A DNA stretch of 64,000 bases, from NCBI GenBank assembly GCA_023014365.1, contig JAEBUN010000053.1:1-64000 (forward strand), read 5' to 3'. This stretch comes from Lepiota brunneoincarnata (taxonomy: Eukaryota > Basidiomycota > Agaricomycetes > Agaricales > Agaricaceae). The notes beneath the pieces were generated by a model that was not told where the DNA came from, ran no database searches, and saw only the letters and a program-made list of their open reading frames with translations. The position numbers and the translations under genes are program-made. Position 1 is the first letter of the stretch, and each line of letters opens with the position of its first letter. Below are positions 21,385 to 31,044 of the stretch, in pieces.

Positions 21385-24300
21385 TTAAGTACATTTGGTG
21401 TGAGAGTGGAGTTGTCTTTGATAGGTTCTGGTGGGTTCCTGGTCTTTCTGGGGAATTCTATGAGCTTCTTTATACTCGGTTAGGTATTCTTTGGCATTTG
21501 TGTGGAGTGTTTCATCGGTGATCCACTCGTTCTCTGTGTGGGAGTATCCTTTCCATTTGACATAGTATTGGAGTTTTCCACAATATTGGTGGTGATTAAG
21601 AATAGTTTCTATTTCGTATTCTTCTTCTTTGTTAATGATGTCTGGTGGTGGTGGAGTCAGATGAGATCCGTATGCTTCTGTTTTGGTATATGGGGTTAGA
21701 AGATTTTGGTGGAATACCGGGTGTATCTTCCAATTGATCGGGAGTTTTAATTTGTATGTTAGTGGTGATAAGACTTCTGAGATAAGGAAGGGTCCTAGTT
21801 GTTTTGGGGATATTTTGTTGGAGATGAAGGGGAGTTTGAGGTTCTTGGCTTCTAGCCATACTTTTTGACATGTTTCAAGGGGTTTGACAGTTCTTCTGGT
21901 TCTTTGTTTCATAATATCAGCGGAGAGTTGATGTGCCGTGTGTGCTTCTTTTCTGGCATCATCAAGGAGTCTGATGCATTCGTCTACTGATGGAAAGTTT
22001 GATGTTTCCATTACCATGGGTATCAGTGGAGGGTTGTATCCCATGATTAGTTCAAATGGGGATTTCTGTCTTGAGGCATGTATTTTGGAGTTGTGTGCAA
22101 ATTCGGCAATAGGGAGGGTTTCTGACCAGTCAAGGGGGTTCCTGGTGCAGTATATGGTGAGGTAGGTCTCAATTTCTTGGTTGTATCGTTCAGTAGAACC
22201 ATCTGTCTGGGGATGGTATGCGGTTGAGAATGCTTGTTGGATGTTTAGGCATTTGGCTAGCTCTCAGAGGGAGTTGGTGGCAAATCTGGGGTCTCGATCT
22301 GATATGATCTTGTCGGGTAGTCCGAACCTAGTGAAGACTTTTTCTATTAATAGTCGTCCAATGTCATTGGCGTTTGATTGATCTGAGGTTGGGATGAAAA
22401 TTACCCCCTTTGTAAGGCCATGGTCCACCATGGACAATATTGCATTGTGGCCGGCGCTAGGTGGTAGACTGGTGATAAGATCCCATGAGATTTGGGCAAA
22501 TGGGCATCTGGAAGATGATGGTGGGATTGGTTGAGTTGGTGCATGATCTGGTCTGCATATGATTTTGTGTTGCTGACACTCGGGACAGCCTTTGACATAG
22601 TTCTCTATGAATGTTGACATTCCTGGCCAATATACTTCTTTCTTGGCAAGGTGGTATGTTTCTTGTTCTCCAGGGTGGCCATGTGTAGGGTGGTCGTGGT
22701 ATCTTGCAATGACATCATGTCTAAGTTGGAGGTCTTCTGGAATGATGACACATTCTTGGAATGTGAGGAGTGGACCATTTGGGGTCGGGGTTGTTCCAAA
22801 GTCTTTATTGGCAGCGTTAGGGTGGGCTTCTTTCAGGAGATTGAATGCTTCGGTGGTTCTAGCGTCGTATTTGGGTGATTCCGTGATTCTTTCTTGGAGT
22901 TCTATATTGACAGTGGCGATAAAGAGGTGTTCTGGGAGTACTGTGATCAGGTTTTGATCTTCTATGTCGGTTGCGGCGACAAAGAGGTTATCTGGAAGCA
23001 TGGTGATGTCTTCGTTATCATTATCCTCATCAGGGATGTGGTCTGGACGTCTTGACAGAGCATCTGGTGCAGGGATCTTTGATCCTGGGACGTGTTCTAA
23101 TTTAAAGTTGTAGTTGGCAAGGGTCTGTACCCATCATGCTTGTTGGCGGTTGATTTTCTGGGGTTTACGCCAGTATGTAAGGTTCTGGTGGTCCGTTCTG
23201 ATGCGGACAGTATGGGGGCTGCCAAGGAGGTAGTGGCGCCATTCTTTGAGGGCTCGGATAATTGTGAGGAGTTCCCTGTCATAGATATTGTAGTTGTGTT
23301 CCACTGGTCCGAACGTCTTTGAATAGAATGATATGGGTTTCCGTATTCCGTTGATGTTGTGTTGGTACAGGACAGCTCCTGATGCAAATTTGGAAGCATT
23401 GGCTTCTATTTCGAAGGGTTTTGTGGAGTCAGGCATGAGGAGTACCGGTTCCTTTAAGAATTCATTCTTGAGCGTTTCAAATGCTTTTTGTTGTTCTTCT
23501 TTCCATTCAAACTTGTTGGATTTGGATAGGAGTTGATTAAGGGGTTTGGTATGATGGGAGTAGTTGCGGATGAATTTCCGAATGTGTCAGACTGTCTTCG
23601 GCACTGGCCAGTCTTCTATTCCCTTGAGTTTTCCAGGGTCCATTTTTATTTTGTCTGGCATGATGATCATGCCGAGATATTCAAGTCGTTGTTTGTTGAA
23701 CTTGCATTTTTCCGTTTTGAGGTAGAGGTCGTTTTCCTGCAGGATTTGCAGTACTTTTTCCATAAGTTGGTTGGTTTCCTCCTGGGTTTTACCATAGATT
23801 AGGATATCATCCATATAGATGATGATTCCTCCTTTCTCCATTATTTCAGAGAATAACGTGTCCATCATGTGTTGGAACGTCGCGGGACTGTTGCAAAGTC
23901 CGAAAAACATTACAGTTGGTTTGAAAAGACCCATAGGAGTCTTGAACGCTGCTTTCCATTGATTGCCATCTTTGATTCTGACATTATTGTATCCTAGGCG
24001 GACGTTGAGCTTAGTGAAGTACTTAGCTCCTTTGAGTTTATCCATGATAGAGGAGATCATGGGGATTGGGTAGGCATTTTTGATAGTATGATCGTTTAGA
24101 TACTGGTAGTCTTGGCAGGGTTGGAGGTCTCCTCCTTTCTTGGCAACAAAGAAGAATGGTGATGCCATAGGGGATTTTGAGGGATGTATGTACCCTTTTC
24201 AGAGGTTTTCATCTATAAATTCTTTTAATGCTTTTTCTTCGGCAGGTGCCACTTGATAAGGTTTCATCGATTTTGCTTCGAATGTTGGTTTTAGTTCGAT

Positions 24301-25188
24301 TTCATGATCGAATGTTCTTGATGGTGGGAATCATTTGGATGCTTTCTTGTTGAATATTTTAGCCCATTGGGCAAATCTCCGAGGGATCTCAGGTGATTCT
24401 TTGTTTGATTCTGGTTGTTTTCCTTTTTGGTTTGCCGATTTTGTTGGGTTGTGTTGCTCATTGTGGAGTGTCGTGGCGTGTGTCACTTTGGTGTTTACTT
24501 CTAATGGGGTTAGAAGCATTGGGTTCATCTCTCTTTCTAATGAGAAGGTGTCGAGGTCAACATTTGACAGGTTGACGTATTCTTTGGGGTTTTCCTTGGG
24601 TTGGGAGGTTTTTCCAGCCATTAATGTCCATGGCAATGGAGTTGAGTTCGACAGGTTGTCGTAGGGTTCTGAGGAGTTTTGAGAAGTCTTTGTGATTGAT
24701 TTGGGGTTTCCATGAGAATATTTTGGTTTTCCAGTTGATATTGGGATTGTATTGTTCCAACCAGGGAAATCTGATGATGAGATCTTTCTCACTGGTGTTT
24801 GTGACGTACGCTTCTAACGTGCAATCTCTTCCATTGATGATGGTTCTGATTTTGATGTATTCATGGATCTTGCCATGTTGGTTGTCAGTTCTGTCAATGT
24901 TGCTGAGAGGGATTGGTTGGTCCAGCCATTTGGTTTGATAACCATGTCGTTCAATGACTTTGTGGGAGATAAAGTTCCCTTGGGCTCCTGAGTCTATCAG
25001 GGCGGTGATGGCCACAGGTTTTGATGTCTGTTCACTCCAAATCTCAATGGGTAAGAAAAGGGATCATTTATTTGGGGATAGTCGTAATTGTACAGAGTTT
25101 ATTGAGAAAGTGTCCTTCTGGGAGTGAGAGTAAGAAATGTCCTTCTGAGTTCTGGAACATGCAGGGGCACATCGGTCAACAACATTCC
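21385..25188 (-). pseudogene. G4 pol, PR-RT-RNase H-IN-chromodomain, multiple stops
   Basis: All domains of the family are present. Protease LIDSGAQGNF (about 24970), RT with YMDD (about 23810), RNase H DASK region spelled NASK here (about 23400), integrase HHCC and DDE (23000-22200), chromodomain (about 21560). Nonsense codons break it into at least seven pieces; most are TGA at CGA sites or TAG/TGA at Trp codons. Inactive. Confidence 0.9.
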
Positions 25189-25191
25189 TTT

Positions 25192-26994
25192 TTAAAAATC
25201 CTGGAATGGATGCATCTCCAGATCCTTGGCTAGCGTGGAGTGGAGCTCTTGTTGGAGTTCAGGGTCGAGGTCATTGACCATTTGGCGCATCTGAGATGTG
25301 ACTTCTGCGATGGCAAGGGAGTACTTGCGTTGCAGTGATTGTTGGGTGTTCCGGTTCGGGAATCTGGGACAAGTGTTTTGTTGTCCAGGGAAGGGATGAT
25401 TGGGGTTTCTCGCAGGGTGAGGGGGATTAGTGTGCATTCCTGGGAAGTGTCTGGCTGGCGGTGGTTGTGGGCATTTACTAACCCAATGGTCTTTAGCTCC
25501 GCATCGGAAGCATTCTTGGTTCTGATATGATTTCATTTGTTGTCCAGTGACAATGGCATCTAACTCCAATTGTTCTTGTGTGGAGTCTTCTTCGGCATAT
25601 TCCGGTTGCGGAATTTCAGGATAAGGATCTTCGAATCCTTCTTCTGTTATGGCATGGTCTATTTCCATAGCATGTGGGTCTCGTGGGGTGAAACATGGGG
25701 TGTTGCTCCTTTGGTAGAATTGTGCATAAGGCATGTTGTTGTTTGGGCAGTTCGGTCTGTGGTTAGGTTGGTATTGGTTCCTCTGAGGGAACGTGTTCCT
25801 AGGGGTGCCATAGAGGGTGTTGAATCTGCAGAAGTTATCATCGAGTTTGTTGGCTCGGATGTACCAGGCGGTGACGGTTGTTGGAGGGTTCTCCGATTTG
25901 TCAATCTTCATTGCAATATGACGATCAATTGCTTTGTGATAGAGATCAATCAAGGTGTGATCTTCGTTAAGTCCTGATTGATGGACAAGTTCCTTAAACT
26001 GAGAGTTGAACTCAGTCATCGGTTTGCCTGCTTGGTGCAGGGTTTGAAGTCTGGTGTGCATGTATGCGTGTTCGTCTGCTGGGATGAAGTTGGCTCTAAG
26101 CCGGGCGGTGAAGTTGTCCCATGACTCCATGGCTATGGGTTGTCCTGCTTGGGTTTGGGCATTCCTCTCATGGAGGTATTGTCTGGCCCAGGCTCAGGCA
26201 TCACCTGATTGCATTGTTGAGAGGACGAACAGGGTTCTCGCAAGGTCATTGTTGTATGTGGTTGCGTTAGCGAGCACATAAACTTCACATTGGAAGATCC
26301 AGTCTTCAAATAGTCTTCTGGTTCTATCAAAGGCGATGGGTTTGAGGAGTCCTAACTCCTTTGGGTTTTGTGCGGCAGCCATTATTTGTAGTTGTCCAGG
26401 TGGTGGCAGCGGTGGCGGTGTTGGGGATTGTGTTGGTCATAGGGGAGGAGCCGGTAGGGCTAAGGGTATTGTTGGTGTGGGTAGTGTGGGTGGTTGTGGA
26501 TTGGGATCTGATTGGTTGTTGTCTGTTATATAGACATCGGAGTTGTTGTCTACTGGAGGTTTTCCTTGATCTACTGCATATTCGTGACGCGTAAGTAGGT
26601 TTTCTTCTGTTTGGGAAAGTTCTCTTGGTTGTTTGAGGGCATATTTGAGTTTTTGAAGCTCAAAGTTGTTTAGTGGGTTTATTTCGGCACGATATTCTTC
26701 AGCTTCTTTGCATTTCTTTTCTTGTTGTTTGTAATGTTCTTTTAGTTCTCTTTTGTGGTGTAATCTTTGTCTTTCTGCTAGTTCTTTGGCAAAGCTTGTT
26801 TGAGTGTGTGTGGATGTAGATGCGCATGGAGTGGGTGAGTCAAATGGAGATGGGGGATAAAAGGGGGATGGTGTTTGAGTGGGTAGAGGGTTTCTTCTGG
26901 GATCTGGATTTTGGGTTCCTGATCTGGAGATTCTACTTCTCAATTTAGGAGGAGGTGATGGAGTTTCTCAGGCCAAGAACTTCTTTGGAGGCAT
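25192..26994 (-). pseudogene. G4 gag, few stops
   Basis: Starts at the family ATG (ending 26994, MPPKKF) and ends at GAT TTT TAA (25192). Charged coiled-coil-like region around 26640-26800, capsid from about 26370, zinc knuckle CFRCGAKDHWVSKC about 25500. A stop follows shortly after the start (TGA in the FSA-E context) and another lies at about 26195-26200. Confidence 0.85.
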
Positions 26995-27006
26995 GGTGGC
27001 AATTAT

Positions 27007-27264
27007 CTAGCGATTGATTATTGCTAGAAGGATGAAAAATTGGGTTGCGATGATGGAGATTCCTGAGTACAGGTTCCATGATCTGACGATGCAGCAGTGG
27101 CAAGGGCATGTGATGCATTTGAGTTCTAGGGTGATTATTCTGTAGGCGATGAGGGTGGTGGTGGAGGTGAAGACAAATATGAGTAGGTAAGCCAGGTCTT
27201 CTGGCGGGGAGAGGTTGAGGGACATAGCGATGGCTACACAGAGAGGCGGTTTTCTTTCACGCAT
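27007..27264 (-). CDS. G4 ORF0, two-helix membrane-like protein, 85 aa
   Basis: Open small frame immediately upstream of gag and in frame with it, separated by TAG and four codons. Two hydrophobic helices (LAYLLIFVFTSTTTLIAY; ISIIATQFFILLAI) flank CPCHCC. Start codon uncertain. Function unknown; see G5. Confidence 0.45.
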   Translation of the reverse strand: MRERKPPLCVAIAMSLNLSPPEDLAYLLIFVFTSTTTLIAYRIITLELKCITCPCHCCIVRSWNLYSGISIIATQFFILLAIINR

Positions 27265-27366
27265 TGTTTTTGAACGACCAGAGTACCTTGATGTGTTTAG
27301 TACATCGGCAGAGCAGAGCAGAGTAGAGGGCGAGCAAGAGATAAGCAGCAGAGTATCTTAGTGTTT

Positions 27367-27751
27367 TGTTACCCAGGTTAGGGGTTCACTCTTGAGTAGT
27401 ACGGAGTTCGACACAGGATGTCTATACAGACTTGGTCCTGTCCTACTAAGCGTGACTTGGAGACGATGGAGCACTATAGTCCAGCCAGTTTAGAGGCAAA
27501 GAGTTATAGGAGGCAAGAACTTTATAACACTAAGATAAGGATTCAAGGTATTGTACTGTATCCTTATATACTCCTAAGTGTGGCTGTAGTCCTACTATAA
27601 TAATCCAGACCAGAGTAACTATGAGTCAGAGATAAGGAACATGAGGCATATACTAAGAATAGTCCTTCTGATGTACACTACTGATGGTTTCGTAGTGACA
27701 TGGGAATGTAAGCTAAAGATAACCGTCCTTCTGATGAGACTTCTGATAACA
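27367..27751 (-). repeat. G4 5' LTR (385 bp)
   Basis: TGTTACCCAGG...CTGATAACA, followed on the element's inner side by the conserved self-priming segment (tatcttagtgtt on the plus strand at about 27354-27365). Confidence 0.94.
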
Positions 27752-29250
27752 TCAAGTATCTCCACCGCATTAGCCAAAAAGCAAAGACAACGTGAAGAAC
27801 AAGAAAAATGTGATATTATCGCAAACTGACTCACTACCCAAGAACTAGAAAGACTTCAATTTGCAGTACAGCAACTAAGAGAGCTCACAAGCTCCAAAGA
27901 CAATCTCCTTGCCAGACACAAAGCCTTTGTTGAACTTAATGAAGGAAAAATCCCAGATGACAACTCAGACATCTACATCACAGACAATAATAAATCAGAA
28001 CCCGAAAACCAACCCTTAGCCCTACCAGCACCTCCCATGCCATCTCCACCATCACCACCACCAGGACAATTACAAATGGCCACCACACAAACCCCAAAGG
28101 AGTTAGGACTCCTCAAACCCATCACCTTTGATGGAACTAGAAGACTATTTGAAGACTGGATCTTCCAATGTGAAGTCTACGTGCTCGCTAACACGACCAC
28201 TTACAACACCAACCTCACCAGAACTTTGTTCATCCTCTCAACGATGCAATCAGGAGATGCCCGAGCATGGGCCAGACAATACCTCCATGAGAGAAATGCC
28301 CAAACCCAAGCAGGACAACCAATAGCCATGGAAACATGGGACAACTTCACTGCCAGACTCAGAACTGACTTTACCCCAGCAGACAAACATGCGTACATGC
28401 ATACCAAACTCCAAACCCTGCACCAAGCAGGTAAACCAATGACTGAGTTCAATGCTCAGTTCAAGGAACTTGTCCGCCAATCAGGACTCACTGAAGATCA
28501 TGCCCTGATCGATCTATATTGCAAGGCAATCAATCGCTGAATCACAATGAAGATTGATGAATCAGAGAACCCTCCAACAATTATCACCACTTTGTATACC
28601 CGAGCAAACAAACTCAACGATAACTTCCGTCATATCAACGCCCTATACAGTACCCCCAGGAACACGTTTCCTCAAAGAAATCAATACCAACCAAATTGAG
28701 GACCAAATCATCCAAACAACAATGTGCCATATGCACAATTCTACCAAAGGAGCAACACTCCACATTTCACACCACAAGACCCACATGCCATGGAAATAGA
28801 CCATGCTGTAGTAGAAGAAGGATATGAAGATCCTTATCCTGAGATCCCACAACCAGAATATACCGAAGAAGACTCCACACAAGAACTGTTGGAGATAGAT
28901 GCGGTTGTCACAGAACAACAAATGAATGCTTCCGATGCGGAGCAAATGATCATTGGGTCAGTAAATGCCCCCACCCACCACCTGCCAGATGCTTCCCAGG
29001 AATGCGTACCAATCCACTGCACCCAGCCAGAAACCCAAATTGCCCTCATTTTTAAGGAAATAAGCCTAACCCCGGCTTCAAACCCCACAATGCAAGTATT
29101 CCCTTGCCATTGCAGAAGTCACATCTCAGATGCGTCAAATGGTTGATGAACTCAACCCCAAACTACAACAGGAACTCCACTCCGTGCTAGCTGAGGATCC
29201 AGAGATGTGTCCATTCCAGGATTTTTAAATAGGAATGCTGTCAATCAATG

Positions 29251-29636
29251 TGTTACCCGGGTTAGGGGTTCGCTCTTGAGTAGCACGGCGTTCGTGGCAA
29301 GATGTCTATACAGACTTGGTCTTGTCCTACTAGGCGTGACTTAGAGACGATGGAGCACTATAGTCCAGCCGGTTTAAGGGCAAAGAGATATAGGAGGCAA
29401 GAACTGTATAACACTAAGATAAGGATACAAGGTATTGTACTGTATCCTTATATACTCCTAAGTGTGGCTGTACTCCTACTATAATAGTCCAGACCGGGGT
29501 AACTATGAGTCAGAGATAAGAAAACATGAGGCGTATACTAAGAATAGTCCTTCTGATGTACACTACTGATAGTTTCATAGTGACATGTGAATGTGAGCTA
29601 AAAATAACCGTCCTTCTGATGTGGTTTCTGATAACA
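29251..29636 (-). repeat. G5 3' LTR (386 bp)
   Basis: Pairs with 37059-37444; differs by TG for CG at about 29351 and by CG/TG near 29609. Confidence 0.96.
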
Positions 29637-29673
29637 TTAGGTCCGTTTCTAGAGTTGTTTTCCATACAACTTG

Positions 29674-30942
29674 TTAGTTTCCTTCTTCCGGGTATTTGGT
29701 TAAGTAGTTTGGTTCGTAGTAATTGATCTGGGGTAGGTCGGTGGAGTCTGGTCTGGGGGGAATGACGGGGGAGAAAGTAGGAGTGGGAGTTCTGTGAAGA
29801 TTGAGTATGATGGCGGTCTCTGGGGATGGGGGTTGTCCTGGGTAAAAGATATCATAGAGAAGGCGTCTGAAATGGGGACTTTCGATTCTTTCTTCTGGTG
29901 GGGTGAGTTGGTTTGTTTCAGAAGGAACCGCATGGTTCTCCTGTGATGTTTGATTTGGCCACGTCGTCGTAGCATTCCTCGTAATAATCGTCGTGGGTGA
30001 GATCAATGTATCGATGGTGAGTTGTGGGAGTGGTCGAGGGACGGGTTGTAGGATTTCTGGAGTAGGGGGCGTGTCGAGTCTTTCGACTTGGGCATTCGGT
30101 CTGTTTATGGCACGGTTGAAAGACGGCGCAGTAGGGACATCTGTATTTGATGCAATCGTACGAGTAGTGCCCTGGGGCATATTGCTTACATCCGAGACAG
30201 GCAAATTGGGGGCAATCCATGGCCCAGTGTCCTGTGTGTCTGCATTGGATGCAGACCGATCTGTCGGTGGTTTGGGGGTTGGTTCGCTGGTGAATGGGGT
30301 TGGGGGAGTTCCAAATCGGGACGTTGTTACTGGTGACGGTGTGGGTGGTGTCCTTGGTGGGGGTGAGAAGTCTGAAGGGATTTCTGATACTGGCGGGCTT
30401 TCTTCCCTTACTGGGGGCGGTGGTGATGATAGCGGCAGTGGTCGTCGTGGTAGTGGTGGGGATGGTTGTGGTGGGGGGCTGCGAGGTATGTACCTCATTT
30501 CGTTTGGGTAGGTTCTTCGACACCTCGGACATGAGGCCCGATCTTGAGTGGAGAAGTCGCTCGAGTGATTCTGCCCAGGCACGTTGCGTATTGTACGCAG
30601 TAGCGAGGGCCTTAGTCTGTCGTACGTGGTGGGTATAGTCGTACCAGAGTTGTCGGTCGTATTCTGAAATTGGAGTGTGTTCCAATTTAATCGTAAAGGC
30701 TCCGTCGGTGGCAGCCTCGCGCAGATCTCCGTCAGAAGGGTGATCTGGTCCATATGATCGTACTCCAGCTGTATGGTATCTAAGGGAGGCGGCTGGGGCG
30801 GCTGTTGGTTCTGGGGTGTCGTTGGGGTCGGGGGTCTTGTCCCTGGGGGAGGCGTATGTTGCGGCGAAGGTGTGAGAGGGGGTGTAGGGAGACGGGGCCG
30901 GAACAGGAGTTGTTTGAAGTGTTGTATGTTCGACGCTTGCAT
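29674..30942 (-). CDS. G5 ORF3b, 422 aa, Pro-rich, overlaps ORF3a
   Basis: Opens at ATG (ending 30942), 100 bases inside ORF3a and in the +1 frame relative to it, and runs 81 codons past the ORF3a stop. The N-terminal part has a structured-looking segment (YDHMDQITLLTEIC, later RASCPRCRRTYPNEMRYIP with a CxxC pair). The middle is Pro/Ser/Thr-rich and probably disordered. The C-terminus is well conserved among copies (SPHFRRLLYDIFYPGQPPSP ... YYEPNYL). No known family was recognised. The same frame is open over its full length in G3, G4 and G6. Either it is a real overlapping gene, or its tail is joined to ORF3a by a +1 frameshift, or it stays open by low CGA content. Confidence 0.5.
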   Translation of the reverse strand: MQASNIQHFKQLLFRPRLPTPPLTPSPQHTPPPGTRPPTPTTPQNQQPPQPPPLDTIQLEYDHMDQITLLTEICARLPPTEPLRLNWNTLQFQNTTDNSGTTIPTTYDRLRPSLLRTIRNVPGQNHSSDFSTQDRASCPRCRRTYPNEMRYIPRSPPPQPSPPLPRRPLPLSSPPPPVREESPPVSEIPSDFSPPPRTPPTPSPVTTSRFGTPPTPFTSEPTPKPPTDRSASNADTQDTGPWIAPNLPVSDVSNMPQGTTRTIASNTDVPTAPSFNRAINRPNAQVERLDTPPTPEILQPVPRPLPQLTIDTLISPTTIITRNATTTWPNQTSQENHAVPSETNQLTPPEERIESPHFRRLLYDIFYPGQPPSPETAIILNLHRTPTPTFSPVIPPRPDSTDLPQINYYEPNYLTKYPEEGN

Positions 30943-31042
30943 TGTTTATGATGACGACGGAGGATGATGAGGAGGTTGGTGAAGGTGTTGTTGAAAAAGG
31001 GGGAGTGGTTTGGGGGCGAGTGAGGTCGAGGTTCATGGGCAT
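29918..31042 (-). CDS. G5 ORF3a, 374 aa, three zinc knuckles, post-integrase
   Basis: Starts with ATG (MPMNLDL) two bases after the pol stop (TAAAGATG), a spacing that suggests termination-reinitiation. Ser/Thr/Pro-rich N-terminus (1-95), a helical segment (LWYDYTHHVRQTKALATAY, about 128-175), a variable Thr-rich linker, then three adjacent zinc knuckles in the last third: CIQCRHTGHWAMDC (C-X2-C-X4-H-X4-C) and two of the form C-X2-C-X6-H-X4-C (CLGCKQYAPGHYSYDC; CPYCAVFQPCHKQTEC). It lies where retroviruses carry env but has no signal peptide or membrane helix. A nucleic-acid-binding accessory or second Gag-like protein is inferred. Intact only in this copy. Confidence 0.7.
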   Translation of the reverse strand: MPMNLDLTRPQTTPPFSTTPSPTSSSSSVVIINNASVEHTTLQTTPVPAPSPYTPSHTFAATYASPRDKTPDPNDTPEPTAAPAASLRYHTAGVRSYGPDHPSDGDLREAATDGAFTIKLEHTPISEYDRQLWYDYTHHVRQTKALATAYNTQRAWAESLERLLHSRSGLMSEVSKNLPKRNEVHTSQPPTTTIPTTTTTTTAAIITTAPSKGRKPASIRNPFRLLTPTKDTTHTVTSNNVPIWNSPNPIHQRTNPQTTDRSVCIQCRHTGHWAMDCPQFACLGCKQYAPGHYSYDCIKYRCPYCAVFQPCHKQTECPSRKTRHAPYSRNPTTRPSTTPTTHHRYIDLTHDDYYEECYDDVAKSNITGEPCGSF

Positions 31043-31044
31043 CT

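Larger units (their letters stand above)
19586..27751 (-). mobile_element. G4: full-length, decayed Ty3/gypsy copy inserted in G3 gag
   Basis: An 8166-bp minus-strand element with 385-bp LTRs and target duplication TCAAG (19581-19585, 27752-27756). I count about 17 differences between its LTRs, nearly all CpG transitions. Structure is complete, but gag and pol contain many stops. Confidence 0.95.
19359..29228 (+). pseudogene. G3 gag, split by insertion of G4
   Basis: Gag N-terminus 19359-19585 (MPPKKFSA), then, after G4, 27757-29228 with the capsid (LLKPITFDGTRRLFEDWIF from about 28110) and a broken zinc-knuckle region. It ends in the conserved GAT TTT TAA. Several TGA stops (for example after KAINR) and at least one frameshift make it inactive. 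Confidence 0.83.

Noticed and set aside
29918..31042. ORF3a considered as an envelope gene because of its position
   Set aside because: No signal peptide, no transmembrane segment and three zinc knuckles; it cannot be an env.
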